A stretch of 64,000 bases of DNA from Lithospermum erythrorhizon (taxonomy: Eukaryota > Streptophyta > Magnoliopsida > Boraginales > Boraginaceae). Shown piece by piece: positions 47,826 to 61,927 of the stretch (position 1 is its first letter; every line of letters begins with the position of its first letter). The stretch is from the NCBI GenBank assembly GCA_019722365.1, contig JADFUC010002431.1, positions 930,001 to 994,000 on the forward strand, given 5' to 3'. The translations under genes and the position numbers were made by a program. The notes beneath the pieces are model-generated. The model ran no database searches. It had not been told where the DNA came from and saw only the letters and a program-made list of their open reading frames with translations.

Positions 47826-50800
47826 TTAGTTTCATATTTTCCCCTTTATTCTTTTCTTTTAGTTTTTATTGGAGAATATAATAGATGATTTGATTGGTCT
47901 AGAAAATTGAATAGACATTTAAAACACTTTGGTATAGCGAAGAACACAAATAAAGTCACATATGTAGACACTCGGTGGCAGAAGGGTTGGGATCATGGGA
48001 AGATGAGTGAATAAAATTTTTAAATACTAGATAATCTAGGTGCTATTCGCCCTAAAAAATATAGCATTTGTCCCTCTCAATAATAAAAAAATGTATTTAA
48101 ATAAATTTAATATTTTTGATCTCCTGTTTTGATTCAAGCTCCGTCGGTATTTACAATTTGCTGGTCTGCATGTTATCGAATAGTATGAACCGCTGAAATA
48201 AAGGAACTGTATCAACCACAAACAAGTAGGGTGCTATTTGATCCACATGCTTTGCACTTTTGCCCATTATACGCATCTATTCTCTCTCATACAAACTGAC
48301 ATAAATAAAGGAACAAGTTACACTCTTGCAAATTGAGGCAACCTTATACATCGTATTTCAGATTTGATACAAAATAAAAGACTAACACTAACTGTTAATT
48401 CAGCTAATTGTTATTAGAATCGGTGTCACACACCTAATTAAGCCGCTATTATATCAACTTTAAATATTATTAAGTCCACCTCGTCTTACATGATGCAAAT
48501 TAATTGTACTCATATTTTAATGATTCTTTTTATAAAATTAAAATGACAACTAAATTATTCAATAAATTCAATCCTTTGTCAATAAACAACCAGATATTCT
48601 TGGATACAAATGTACTAATTACATCATTCACTCTTCAATAATATACATTTTTGTCTAAGTTGAATTCACTGTAATATCCAACCATTTACTATTTTCTTCA
48701 TTATATGATGTTTTCTAAGTAACAACGATGTATACAATTACTTTTGTTAATTGCAAACAAAAATGAAAAGCTTTTTAATTTAATTTACTCGCATGAGAGG
48801 AAAAGAGGAAAACAATATAGTATTTTTTGTTTTGTTGCACGCTCCATCAAAGAAAGAATTTTTCAGTTTATAAGTAATTGAAAACTAAATTATTATTACT
48901 TATAGCGTGTGATCATATTTCTATGTAGATGGACTCATATATGTTAATGTATTTATTAGCTTGATTGATTTAGTTTTCATTTTAACTTTGTAAAAAGAAA
49001 GTACAAAAATATGGATACAATATATATCATTAATTAGTAGATGAGGTGGATCAATAATATTTAAGGGACATAATATGGGCATAATTAGAAGTAGACGATC
49101 CGGACCCCACATCGTAACTAGTGTGATGATAATTTAAGTTCCAATGGGTATCTAATTATCCGACAAGGTCTGATTTTTATCAAACCATGTAATTATCCGA
49201 TTATTTTGGATATCGAGCAAGACCTTATACTCGAGTCCTACTCGATTAGATTTCAAACGAGTTTTGAGTTGAGTTTTTTTAGTCGAGTATCGTGTAATGC
49301 AAAGAAGAATTTTTATTATTTATAAGAATAAGTACAAAATAAAACCCACTGTAGGAGAAAATTCCTCAGTGTACATGTTTATCAAATCGAAAGGATCATT
49401 TGTCGAACTATAGTTTACTAGCGTTCTTACGACAATTTGGTGAGATATTTAATTTAACTTTGTTGTTGTAGATGAGTCCGTAGACACTTGGTACAATGAT
49501 AATTTTAACATTGCTTTCTTAACGTGTGATAACAATGTTTATTCCATAGAAATGTAAAACCATGTAAAGTTGATAGTCATGTCGAGTAAGCGAATCGGCA
49601 TTGAGACAATGAAGAAATGTGGTTTAGATGGTTGTGAAACTGAGCTTGAGTCAGTGCTGGTGATGATAATATAAGATCAACCACCGCTAGTCGTGAGGAC
49701 TTGAAGAAGCTAAAAGAAAAAATGATGTTGAAGGCAGAGAGTCGATCATTTACCCGTTCATGAAGATTCGAGAGGTCAAAGTAATGAATAAGGGAATAAC
49801 AATGAATGACTGACATGTGATAAGTCAATCACACTTTGGTCAAAGGCCAACTTGTTAAAGAAAAAAATCATTGAAATCAGTGTGGACAAATAGGGGACGA
49901 TAAATTCTGGTTGTATGATTCCATTGTGTTGTTTAATGCGTTGCCTTTGTATTTTTATCTTGTCTAGACATGTTGATCTTTTATGTTGGGGGAGTATATG
50001 CTTGTTATTATTCATTATACCTCTCATGTATAAGTTATTTTGTTATCGTCAAAATGAAGAGCTAGTTGACTTGTGGTCATTTGACTATTTGATTTGATGA
50101 TAACAAAGTGCTACGTGGACTAATGATTTTACAAGTGACTTCTACAGTGCGTCAAGTCGGCTTAAAGGCACAAGATTGATATCTAAGCAGCCAAACCTTC
50201 TATGTGTTACGTGTTCATAGAGGACTTTTTGTGAGGAAATTCTCTCTTATTCAAGTTTCTTAGTTTTTAGAGTTAGTTTTAAAATGGTAAATCTTTTAAA
50301 ATTGCTTGTTAGATTCTGAATCATTTGTATAAACATGTTCTTGATTGATCATTTTGAACTACGAATCAAGTTAAAAATGACTTTATGTCATCTTAGTATC
50401 GATTCGAATAAGATAGAAATTGGGGGATCGAACTTAAAATCATTTGGAAAAATCAAATCCTGTAAAGCCGATTGCTTTCGAGAGTTCAAGGAGGCTGGGA
50501 AAATGCGTCCAGTGTATCGGCTTTCTAGAGGGCAATCTGGTCGATTCCTTTCAGGCTCCAACTCTGATGATGTAGGGTCGGCCGCTTTAAGGTTAAGATC
50601 ATCCAGCAGCAGTATGCGTCGAGTCTCGCGGTTGATGGATAACATAAAGGGCTTGTTTGATATTAATAATAAAGTGCCTAAGGTAGTAAGCCCAAAAACG
50701 CAGCCAAAATAACATATCATATTTATAAACATACATCCATACGAAATATACAGTAGCGGGGGGCCCAACGGAGTCTCCTGATACATCCTGATAATAGTAT

Positions 50801-52270
50801 GGTCATAATATACAACATAAAAGTCTTGAAACATAACAAGGAAAAAAAAATATTAGAAGAATGTTGAGGACTTCAATACACTTGCTTTCCTTTCTATTCT
50901 TGCTCACGGTATCAGCGTGGCTCCTCGGCCGTTGATCAATTCCTAGAACACGGCCATAAAAGAGAGAGAATAGGGAGTAAGGCGTGAGCTTAGTGAATAC
51001 AAATATTACAGTGGTATCAATGCGTAAAATCGTAATTATATATAAAAGCGTATGTATAACGATAGCGGTAACCTCTTAATATTACTACCCAGTCAATGAA
51101 ACATTCCACGCATATATTCATAACCGTCGGCGTCGCGTGATCGAATATTCGTTGAATAAACCATGAGAAACAATGAAGGTTAGTGGGCAAAATCATATAT
51201 TTATTAGAAACCATCTTATATTTCAAAAATTGATTAAACAATTTTTAATAATCAAAACTATTAAATTTTATAAGTTCATTACTACATAACTTTGATTAAC
51301 AATAAAATAATGTACACTACAACATTACCATTTATTTCATAGTACATTTTCAGAGTTCAACTAAAAGCACAACGAAACATTAAAAAGAAAAAAGTTGTAA
51401 AATAACTATTTTACCCTTAAATGGAAGTACCTCAAACATTACACTTACAAATAAATGGATTCCACATAACTTCATTTTTAAGGAATAACTGACTTTTTGT
51501 CAACGTTTTAAAAAAATTCCATATATCGTTCGTATTTTAAGCCATGTATATGATCATTTCATGTTTAAGGATACGACTATACGTGAAATACTTAGCGTTC
51601 GTTGTTTGAGATCAGTTAAAGTTTTTAATGGCTGTTGGAATCATGTGAGTTTTTTTCCACATGCTTAAACCCAAATCTTAACATTTGTTATACGCAAAAC
51701 AAAATCTTATTTAATTCTACAGCTTTTCACAAACCTTGGCCTTTCCGTCTCTTTCGGCTTCATTCTCTATTTTATTTAAATTTTCTGATAGGTATATGAA
51801 AAAACTAAGAATAGTGTTTCTCGAGCCGATGTTAAATTAAGCATTTTGATGCGTGAGCCGAGGTTTACCGAGCTGGAATCACCGACGCGTGTTTTCCCCA
51901 TTGTTATTAAAATTGCAATTAACAGGGTAGTAGAATTAAGCGTTTTTGATGTTAGTAGTAGGGAATTTGAAATTATCAAATTAAGTAACAGTCTCAACAA
52001 TGTTATTACAGGCAATCATCATTGGTATTATTTTAAAGCATGAGTGATCATCACTATATTCTCAAGCGATATGAATAATATAAGTGAATTTTTAACTATA
52101 ACATGGCATGTCATTTTGCCTGCCCTGTGTTTCAGGTAACATTTTTAGCAAACTGGTACGTTATCAATATTATCATCATGAAAAAGAAAACTCTGACCAA
52201 TCATAAGAAAACTCTGGCCAATCATTTGAGCGCTTCAACGCGCACCATATGATCATAAATCTATATCTGT
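47826..52270. other. Intergenic DNA upstream of the SCPL gene
   Basis: Mostly AT-rich. The + strand frame at 50335-50712 (125 codons) is basic and serine-rich at its end but matches nothing I know. The DNA around 50.7-51.0 kb, including a GGTATCAGCGTGG sequence near 50909, may be an eroded LTR with primer-binding site. Frames near 51776-52043 on both strands have no family signature. No promoter element for the downstream gene is obvious. Confidence 0.45.
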
Positions 52271-55200
52271 ATGCTAAAACCAAAAACAAGAATAGTGTTT
52301 TTTGAAGCATGTTTTATTGTATGGATTTATTCCAACTTGACTTTCTCAAAGACCATTGTTGAAACATTGCCTGGTTTTGCCGGAAAACTTCCCTTCAAAT
52401 TTGAAACTGGGTATATTGGTGTAGGAGAATCAGAGAGTGTGGAGTTATTCTATTACTTTTTCGAGTCCGAAAACAAACCAGAGACTCATCCTCTTTTACT
52501 GTTCCTCACTGGAGGACCTGGTTGCTCTGCTGTCCATACTATTATCTATGAAATAGGTATGTTCTTTTGTCTTTTTTTAATTCAAATAACATTTTTCATT
52601 CAAAAAACATTACAAAATTTTCAGGATATGCCGTCATATCTACAATATATGGAGGAAACCTTCCTCAGATCCAGCCTCCTAACCATAAATTCTACTAGCA
52701 AAAATGGGATAGGATTCATTGATTAAATGATTGACTAAATACAATGGAATCTAGCTCTTTAATGACTGTGTAGAAAGTCAGATTTTGTCATTGTTTTAAT
52801 TAAACAGTTTGTTTAACTATTCAAATAATTAAATAAAGACCAATGTACAATTGTCATCGATTAGGGCTCGATCGAGCCTCCAATTAAAAATCGTACACGT
52901 ATAAATTAAGGATTCTAGATGTTTGCTTTTACTCAATTAATTGTAATGTAAAATTAGGGTTTATTATTAGAATTAAACCTAATTTTATATGTAAGTGATG
53001 ATGTGGCATTAAATATTTCTTCTAAATTACAGGATTTTAATAATAAATTATATAAAATTAGGATTAAATAGAATTTTTGGATAAGCTCAAATAGAGATCT
53101 GATACAAAAATAGGAGATGCTTTCTTGCTGCACTATCCAAGAGAAACGAAAAATATTAATATTATTTTAATATTAAATATCCAGAGCAGTTGAATCTTAC
53201 ATCGATAATTAGGCTAAAATAGATTTATCCGCTTTGTGAAAATGGATCAAGCAATTAGAAAGAGCCCAAAATCTAACCGCACCTATTTATTCGAAATTTT
53301 AAATCATGAAATACAACAAAAAATATAACAAAAAACTCTTTTTAGTGTGAAGCAGCCGGTATTTTTTTCATAAAAATCTTTGAAAGTTATTACTTTATTG
53401 GGAGAAAATCATCAAAATCTTGTAATCTTACGACTATAAACCACAGCAAATCGATGAGAATAGGTGGGCATCAGTAGAAATCGATTATTGAATCTCATCG
53501 TCAAATGAACTGGGATTAGCTATACTTTCAATATGTAATAAATCATAGGACTCATATCTGTTGCGTAGTCCTTATTATAATTGTCGGGAAATGTCTGGAG
53601 TAAAATTTCTTTAGGCATATTGATAAAAGCGCTGAAGATCGAGGAATAATGCAATTAAAACCTGCGACTCAATCCCAGGCTATCTGAGATCAATTCTTGA
53701 ACCCATCTTGTTGGAGCTGTGAATCAAGTGAAGTCTAAACTCTGCGACAAAAGTCACAGAGGCCAGGAGTCAATCAGGGCAATGACGGGTATCTGTTGCT
53801 AAGGATTTCCCCGTCGAGACCAAGCCTCCAAAATCAAGGCCGAGTCAAATACTCGAGTCTTCTATACGGTCTGAGAGACCATGGGCTCGAGATGCCGGTC
53901 AGGGCAGCAAATCGGCCATAATCATGCCCCGAATAGACGCCTAAATCCAAGACTTTCAAGTCTAAATCAAGTCAAAGTCAGTATCTACCAGCGGTGAAAA
54001 GTGCGTTAGAGGCGATAGTGGGATCTTGTCGTTTGATAAATGCTTATTTGTCTAGATGATCGATACATGTCATGAAGTGATAAGAAATTGACAATTTGAA
54101 AATAGGGGAAGTCAAATTTAAGAAAGAAAAATCCCAAGCTTGAGCGAGTAAAAAAAAAACCAATGCAATAGGAGTAATATAATGAGAGAAATAAAAATCT
54201 AGCAATAAAGATAATGCTATCATAGGTATGTTCTTTTGTCATTATATGCAATTTATAAGTAAACGTGATTAATTTAGAGCTTTTCTAAAATTAGTGACAT
54301 TGGAGAGTGGAGACCTTCAAACAAGAGGAAAAGTTTTGATTTGACTTGTTTAATTTAATTAATATTCCTTTATTTGATTATGGAGATAGAAAAATACGTT
54401 AAGGGGTTAAATAATATAATTGATATACTTAAAATGTAATTTATCAAAAAATGCTTTAGTTGATCATGAGAAAGTGGAAAGATTATGATAAAATTGTATT
54501 GAAATCTTATATAATTAATTAAAAAGAAAAGAAAATTTGTACTACATGATCAATTAAATAGAAACGGAGATGTGGGAGCAATCATCAAGGAAAAGGGCTA
54601 GTTTGGATTAAACTTTTAAATAAATTATTATATTGTATGAATGTTGAAAGAGGATTGACAATGAAGTGTAGAGCAGATATAAGATGTTTTACATCTAAAA
54701 GTTCAGATGATTTGAGTCATTATCACTTGTCTGGCTTCCATCAACATGACAACATTATCACTTGTTATGATAATTTAACCAAAACAAAATAACAAAGTCA
54801 CCATCAATGATCGATCATGATGTTCGTTAAAAGACATAGTACGTAGTACAAGTCTCTTATTGGCAAGTTTCTTAATCAACAAACAATCATTCATTGTGCA
54901 GGCCCCTTCACTTTAATGAACAACTTCATAAATGGTTCATCTACGGTAGGAGTGGAGTTGAAACCTTACTCGTGGACTAAGGTTTGAACTCTCGACCTGC
55001 ATACAACATTATACTCTTATAGAACTCTAAATGTGTGTTACCTTTGAAAGTCTAAAATTGTACTCTCTACGAAACAAAATTTTAAGTTATTAATAATAAT
55101 TATACATATATAATCGATTCAGAAATAGCCTACTTACTATCACAAGAGTAAGACTGCCTACTATCCAACCCTCCCTTAGCCCGAAGAGCCTCTTTGAAGT

Positions 55201-58200
55201 CATTGGGGTATGTCAATGTATATTCATATACAATTTATTAGTGAGTTTAATAGAAAGTGAGAGTGGAAGAGTAAGTAAAGCTAATTTCCAATGTCCATAG
55301 ATGCTAGCTAGTCCCTTTCATGATGCATAGATTTACAATATGAACAACTGTCTAGCTAGGTAATGGTTAATTAAGTAATATGGTAGAATAGATTGATGTT
55401 TTATGAGTTCATAATTGGCACAGGTGAGCAACTTGCTTGTTATAGATCAGCCTGCTGGGTGTGGTTACTCATATGCAAAGACAGAGGAGAGTTGGTATGG
55501 TAGTGACACAAAATCTGCACTCTTGACTTCCCAATTCATAAAGAAGGTTAGCCGACCCCCCTTACCAAGCTTAGGTGGGGCCTCTTTAGAGGCGTCGGAC
55601 CATTTTGATGTACAATTTGGCATGAACGATTGTTTCCCTTTCAGTGGCTTGTGGCTCATCCGGAATATTACAAAAACGATCTCTATATTGGTGGAGATTC
55701 ATATGCTGGTATCTTCGTCCCACTTGTTGTTGAACAAATATATAATGGTAAGAGATTGCTCATTTGCTCCTACACATGCTTGTATAGAAATCTCAATATC
55801 ATTCAAACTTTCAAAAATAACGATAATTTGTCAATTTCCTTTTAGAGAGTATCACATTAAGTTAAAATCTTCAGTAATTAGTTTTATTGGTTTTGCGTTT
55901 ACAGGAAATCAGATGATGGATGAATTACCTTTGAATGTCAAAGTAAGTTGATTCATAGTCTTTTATTGCCCTATTATTTTCTCGTTTACAGGAAACATAT
56001 ATGTGCTAAATTGTTGGTAGGGATACATTTTAGGAAATCCTGTAACAGATAAATTTGGGGATACCAATGGAAGAGTCAAGTATGCTCATAATATGGGATT
56101 GTTATCAGATGAACTTTATGAGGTCAATTTAAATAAGCGGTTTGATTAATCAATAAAGAAACTTAACTTTCACGATTTTTAACTATTTGTTATATTTCGT
56201 TTGCAGTCTGCAAAATCGAATTGCGAGGGTAATTATGTAAGTCACCAGCCTAGTAATAAATTATGTGATCATGATATGCAAAGAATATCTCAGGTACTTT
56301 GATGCTTTTCTTCATGACTTGAAATTTATCTTTTGTTATCACTGCTTGTGTGATCTTTTTACAGGATTCACTACATTACTGAAGTTTATTTTGTCGCTAA
56401 TTGATTGCATTTTGCAGTGCCTTGACAACATTTGCCTACCTCATATTTTGGATGTCTGTTGCGACGCATGGACTGTGAACAACAAGTTATCAGCTATGCC
56501 ATCTTCTCATGGCCTCCATCCTCTGCTTTTCCTAGGTCCCCTCAAAGGATGGTGCCAAGTAAGTGTTGCGACTCTTATCATCAACATGCCTCAATGAAGA
56601 TTGTTACTTTCACTCTTTTAGGTACTAACAAAGCGTCAATAAATAAAACTAGTGTATTTCATTACAACAAATAACGGGTACAGATATTTATGATGATGCA
56701 GGATCATGATTTTGCATACTCCTACTTGTGGGGGAATGATAGAGATGTTCAAGCGGCTCTTAATATTCGAAAGGTGCATCAATTGTCCAACTTCATTGAT
56801 CTCTTTGAAATCTGATGACATTGATTCTTCAATAATTATACTAGATAATAATTTGAACGTGATATATAGGGAACAATTCAAGCGTGGTCTAGATGTAATA
56901 CGAGCATATCATCTGCTTCTGTTGGTATGGAGAAAAGAGAAGCTTATTCATCGAACGTCCAAAGCGTAGTCCCTATTCATCGCAATTTAACTTATAAGCA
57001 CGCACGAGCTCTGGTATACACGTAAGATTCATCCCAAGAAAGTAATCCACTTCAACAATATTTTGTATATCCTTAATCATCTTTTTGGAAGCTAAAAACC
57101 AACAATATATGCTAATGTGTAATAACAGTCGCAGTAAACTCCTTATATCATTCCTAGTTTGCAAACCTTTTAGCAATTTTAGTTATTGTCACCAACGCAT
57201 TGTCATAATCTCGTGTTGATTAGTCTATGTTGCGTGATTTACATGTTTTATAAGTCCAAACTTATCGCTTCCATCTTATTTTCACGTATTAGTGGTGATC
57301 ATGACCTGGTTGTTCCGCGTACAAGTACCCTAGATTGGATTGAGTCGCTTGGATTGACAGTTCAAAGTGAGTGGAGGCCTTGGTATGTAGATGGAGAAAT
57401 TGCAGGGTAAGTGCCTGTTTTTCTATGTATTCTGTGTGAAAGAACCAACAAACAGGAAATTTTGTATTGTTTGTGTGAACTATCATTAATATTTGTCGCT
57501 GTTTCACCATAGCTACAACGTTGGATATTCACACATGAACTACGAACTGACATACGCGACTATAAAGGTAGGTGATAGACATTGATAAATTTATCAACAG
57601 GCAACTATTGAAGAACTCATTTTTAGAATTTATTCTGCTCTTGATTCTCTTGCTTTTCTTCTTGTTATTCATATTCAGAGTCATATTTTCTAATTTTAGT
57701 CAACATAATTAAAGCCTAATGACAACAAAATAAGAAATTATGGATAAAACAACCTAAAATTTTTCCTTCAAATATTGAACACTACTAATCAATTCTTCCT
57801 CCTGATAAGAAACAAATAGATGCACTAATGTTACTATCCATAAACATATAAAATTTAACAATATGTACTATATTTTCATATATGAGAAATATTTATTTAA
57901 ATTATTTTAATATATCTCAATGTATGTTTCTGATGTTTATTGATTGTACATAAATTGATGAATAATTTAATTGAGATGATATTTGAGAAACAAATAGATG
58001 TAGGAATTGTGTAAATACTGATTGAATTTGCCCTAAAGTTAAACTAATAGGTAGAAGATTAGAAGTTACGGATTTGGGCTGATGGGTAAACTAATTATTA
58101 GAAGAATAGTCTACTAGTAGGTAATAGAACAAACCAATCTTGATTTGCCTCTGATTTTAATTTTTTTTTTTTTTTAAGTGTTGCCCTGTGTTATAGAACA

Positions 58201-58434
58201 TGCTGCCTTGGTAGAATGGAATGGAGTGGAATGAAATGGAAATAAGATGTTTGCCTTGTTAGCACATTTCAGTTCATTCCTTCTTAACTGAAAAACAATC
58301 TAGTTGATTACTTGATTTACTAAATATGATAAATTTCTCTTCACCTTCAGGGAGGGGGCCATTTACCTTCAGAGCAAAAACCAAAAGAATGTTTTTCTAT
58401 GATAAGTAGGTGGTTTGCTGGGGGGCCGATATGA
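52271..58434 (+). CDS. Serine carboxypeptidase-like protein, complete 13-exon gene
   Basis: Exons: 52271-52556, 54902-54981, 55424-55546, 55645-55747, 55905-55942, 56021-56122, 56207-56293, 56418-56558, 56702-56773, 56870-57021, 57293-57406, 57513-57567, 58351-58434. All introns are GT-AG and all phases join, giving 478 residues. The N-terminus is a hydrophobic signal-like segment, so the product is probably secretory or vacuolar. [20 protein letters not shown] and TGGPGCSA (oxyanion region, about residues 80-87) lead to nucleophile Ser182 in GGDSYAG, an Asp in GDHD (about 397) and His455 in GGGH. The sequence pattern places it in the plant SCPL clade that includes acyltransferases using glucose esters (for example sinapoyl transfer) besides peptidases; which reaction it catalyses is undecided. 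Odd points are LLLFLTGG for the usual LLLWLTGG and GGGHLPSE for GGGHTAPE. Intron 1 is about 2.3 kb and holds a repeat. Confidence 0.93.
52800..53995 (+). repeat. LTR-like repeat copy 2, inside SCPL intron 1
   Basis: Shorter, diverged counterpart of 43820-45205 in the same orientation. Shared pieces include CATCGATTAGGGCTCGATCG-type start, GATGATGTGGCATTAAA, CCAGGCTATCT, and GACGCCTAAATC near the end. It accounts for about half of the unusually long first intron of the carboxypeptidase-like gene. Splice sites of that intron remain intact. Confidence 0.65.
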
Positions 58435-61394
58435 TGGCTATTGGCTAGCATCAAATAGAGACGTTTTCAAGCTCAGAGTACACAATAGTCTACAAATAAA
58501 ATCCCTTATCTAGTTGTGTGCATGGATTCTATGATATCTTGATAAGTGACACGTCTCTAGATAAACATCCTAATGCTTCGTCTAATAATTTTAGATCGCC
58601 GAAAAAGGTAACACTATTTCAATTTTTCAGACTATCCGACCCAATTTACTGGCACTTCGGCCAAACAGTCTCATGTTCTAAGATATGACATTTTTCTTAA
58701 TGGTTCTGACGTCCATGTGCATTGGCAAAATATTCATTTATTAGTGTGTAATAGAGCCACCAATCAAGTATGATAAGTAAGAAATCACTTATGTAAGTAA
58801 AAAATATTGCTAGACTTCCAGGAATAACCTTTCAACAGCAGAGGAACTGGATCACTGTCCCACCCACATGTCTATTAAACTAATGATATAATTTGGACTC
58901 TAATTTTTTACTTTAATCATTCATTATCAAATTAATATTTCATTTTCACCTTTCATTTTGTTTCAGGAAAGTTATATACTCATATCCCACTTAAATTATA
59001 CATTTTTTTAAATTTTTGATAATTATGCGCTTTTAAAAAGCTTTAACATTAAATATATTTATTTGTGTTATATAATATTTGATAAATAATATCTGATGGA
59101 AAAGAGTTTAAAATGTATTTTTCATTGATATAGTTTTAAATGAAGTATTATATAATACAAATAAAAATATCTACGATCGAAGTTTAAAAAGATACGATTA
59201 TCGAAATCAAAGTGAATGCTATGGGATGGAGGTAATATAATTATATATGCATTGATAAATAACAAGAGTATAACTATAATTTAACATTAAAAGTGAAGTA
59301 TATTGCTCAATTGATGGTGTAAAAATCATATCTTTATAATTTACTCATTCTTCGAACTTAGATTTATGTATGCACAGCATATGTGTGGTCATATCATCTT
59401 TATATTTATTGATATATATTTTAAATAAAATATTATCTAATAGCAACAAAAATATCTACTATCAGTTATTTATTAAAAATTAAAAATCGAAGTGGATAAT
59501 CTTGCCCCAAGAGCGGAGAGAATATTATACATCAATACATCATCTTTGTATATATCCTTGTGCAACAAATAAATATTGTGTTGATATAATGCAGTACATA
59601 ATATCCAATTTTCATTTGAAAAATTATTTTTCTAAATTAAATTATTATGAATATTTTTTATAAAAAATTAAAGACATGAAAAGTATTATTCCAAAGTTGA
59701 ATTGATTAGGTATATATATATATATCAAGCACAATTTAAAATTGGATCAGATCAACCTTCAAACACATTATTTTGGCTCAAAAATCTGTTGCACATGCCC
59801 TTTTTGAAACCATTCAATTGTTTCTAAACAATCTCTTGAAAAACAGAGAGAGAAAAAAAAATTTAATTATATACACATAGGCATTTCAAATAAGACTTTG
59901 ACCTTAATCAAAAATGCCCAAATACCTCTATCCTCCTAAGAGTTAAATACCTATATAGTATCCTGTCGTATGCACAATTGCGGATAATTAAATAACTCCT
60001 AGCAGTCCAGTTCCTTTCAATGTTTTGTTTTGTAATGAAGTTAACAGGAATCTGAATCATCATTGATTCGTACACACTTGATGTGTCTTTTTGTTTAAAT
60101 ATTTGTATGGATGATGTGATTTTACGTAAGGTATTTGTGGTTGTTGTTAGCTGATGAACTATATATGATTATTTGCTTTTCACTTTGATGTCCAGTTTTT
60201 TTCTGGGTTTGTGACCATAGTTTGTCCAAGTGGAATGGTCATTCATATACACGGAACACTCCAGAGGCTACAAGTTCATTACACTTGAAAGATAGAGATG
60301 GATGTTAGGTTAAATAATCATTAAGAGTGGATCTAACTTCTTCAATGTGATGGTTCACAATATACCATACATAAATAAATACTCTAAAAATTGAACATTT
60401 TTTTATTACTAATGAAATATTTAGAATAAATTTTCTCTTTTGGGATAAGAAAAAATTAAATGCGAAACAAATGTTGATTTAAATTTGATCTTTTGAGAAT
60501 TTAATAAATTAGGGATTTCGTTATTATGAAGTATCAAAATGGAATTTGAAGTGTCTAAGATTTAAAAATTATGATAATGAATTCTCAAAAAAGAATTGTA
60601 GATTCTAATAGGCTAATAAAATAAAATATGTACTGTAATTGATAAGAGTTAACTCTAAACCTCATTGATACAAATAAGCTAACATATCAATTTAGCTATA
60701 CAAATTTCTAGTGTTTTAATGTGTGTGATTACCATAAATGCATTGAATCAACCAATAATGTCTGAGACATTAAATTCCATCATCAAAATACTCATTACAA
60801 GTTTGAAAGTTTAATTTATACATACTCCGGACATGACTTTACCAGTACAGTCATGTTCCTTATTTTGTGGTATTAGTTTGACTAGCAGTAAAACAAAGAT
60901 GATTTATTTTTGGGGTCCAAAGATGATTTTGGTCGGAGGAATATACAAGAAAGCTCAATCTTTTCGCAGTCAATATTTTTTTGTGCTCTGCATTTATTGT
61001 GCTTCAGACCCACAACGCGTTTGCTTCTAGTCACCTTCTACCAAAGAAATGAACTTGCTTTCAGTACGAGCGAATTGTCGAAATGAGTATAAATAGTGCT
61101 CAGTAAGTAGGTGTAAGTTGCGATTTGGTCGCTGTAAAGTGAGTATCGTTACATAAATAGAACACCATGCGTATGTCGGGTCTTGTAGATAGTCGCAAAT
61201 TCTCTTGTCAGGTTATAATCCCCAACGGTTTTGCTAATTTTGGGGGTCAAAATCTGATTTTGAAGAGTTTTGTGTGTTATAAGTTGTAGCATTGAAATGG
61301 TCACTTGTTAGTGTCTGAATGGTTTTCATTTAGTCTACAACAACTATAATTACTTTTAATTTATAATATTTGAAAAATATCTCTAGATTAAAAA
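58435..61394. other. AT-rich intergenic DNA downstream of SCPL
   Basis: No exon found. A possible MITE lies at about 58976-59234: ACTCATATCCCAC at the left and GTGAATGCTATGGGATGGAGG at the right, a loose match to MITE termini of the CTCCCTCCGTCCCAT type. TA-rich runs occur near 59710. The sequence at 61.1-61.3 kb (GTAAGTTGCGATTTGGTCG) resembles terminal text of an old repeat. Confidence 0.45.
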
Positions 61395-61927
61395 TTTAGA
61401 TATATCTTAAAATTAAATATTTTAAGATAATTAATATAATATTAATTTGAAATATTTTTAATATATTAACTTTAATTAGAATTAATATATTTTATTATAA
61501 GTTTATTATCATCTATATTTATTATGATATATTCAATAATTTTTACTATACATCAAATAACCATATATATATATATATATATATATATATCTTCATTATA
61601 TAATAGAGATGATTGTATATATATATATATCTTGCTTCAAATTGGCTTCAATAATAAATATAATAAAAAATTATTATATATTTGTTTTATATATTATATA
61701 ATCACTAATTTTATATAAGGTTACATTAATAGTGTATTATAGAATGTTCTTTTTTAATTTATTTATATAAATCAATATATATCATGATTGATATATTTGA
61801 TGTATAGTAAAAAAAGAATTATTAAATAAATATGAATGATAATATAAATATGTTACTCAAAGTCAATATATTAAATATTTCAAATTAATATTATATTAGT
61901 ATCTTAAAATATTTAATTTTAGATATA
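61395..61927. repeat. Long AT-rich inverted repeat (arms ~135-165 bp)
   Basis: The arm at 61395-61560 and the arm at about 61792-61927 are reverse complements with small indels. The clearest core is AATATAATATTAATTTGAAA against its complement, and TTTACTATACATCAAATA against TATTTGATGTATAGTAAA at the inner edge. The loop holds two TA dinucleotide runs (about 61563-61591 and 61613-61630). It fits a MITE or a locus able to make a long hairpin RNA. The frame at 61524-61718 is an artefact of TA repeats. Confidence 0.8.

Noticed and set aside
50335..50834. Opposing 125- and 148-codon frames
   Set aside because: Neither shows a domain, and the nearby GGTATCAGCGTGG-like sequence suggests eroded LTR DNA. 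Kept only as an unassigned region.
55415..55951. 178-codon frame read straight through SCPL introns
   Set aside because: Only its first 41 codons after the acceptor are exon 3; the rest is intron read-through, as shown by the GT donor at 55547 and exon 4 in another frame.
61524..61718. 64-codon frame rich in Tyr-Ile repeats
   Set aside because: It is the translation of TA dinucleotide repeats in the hairpin loop.
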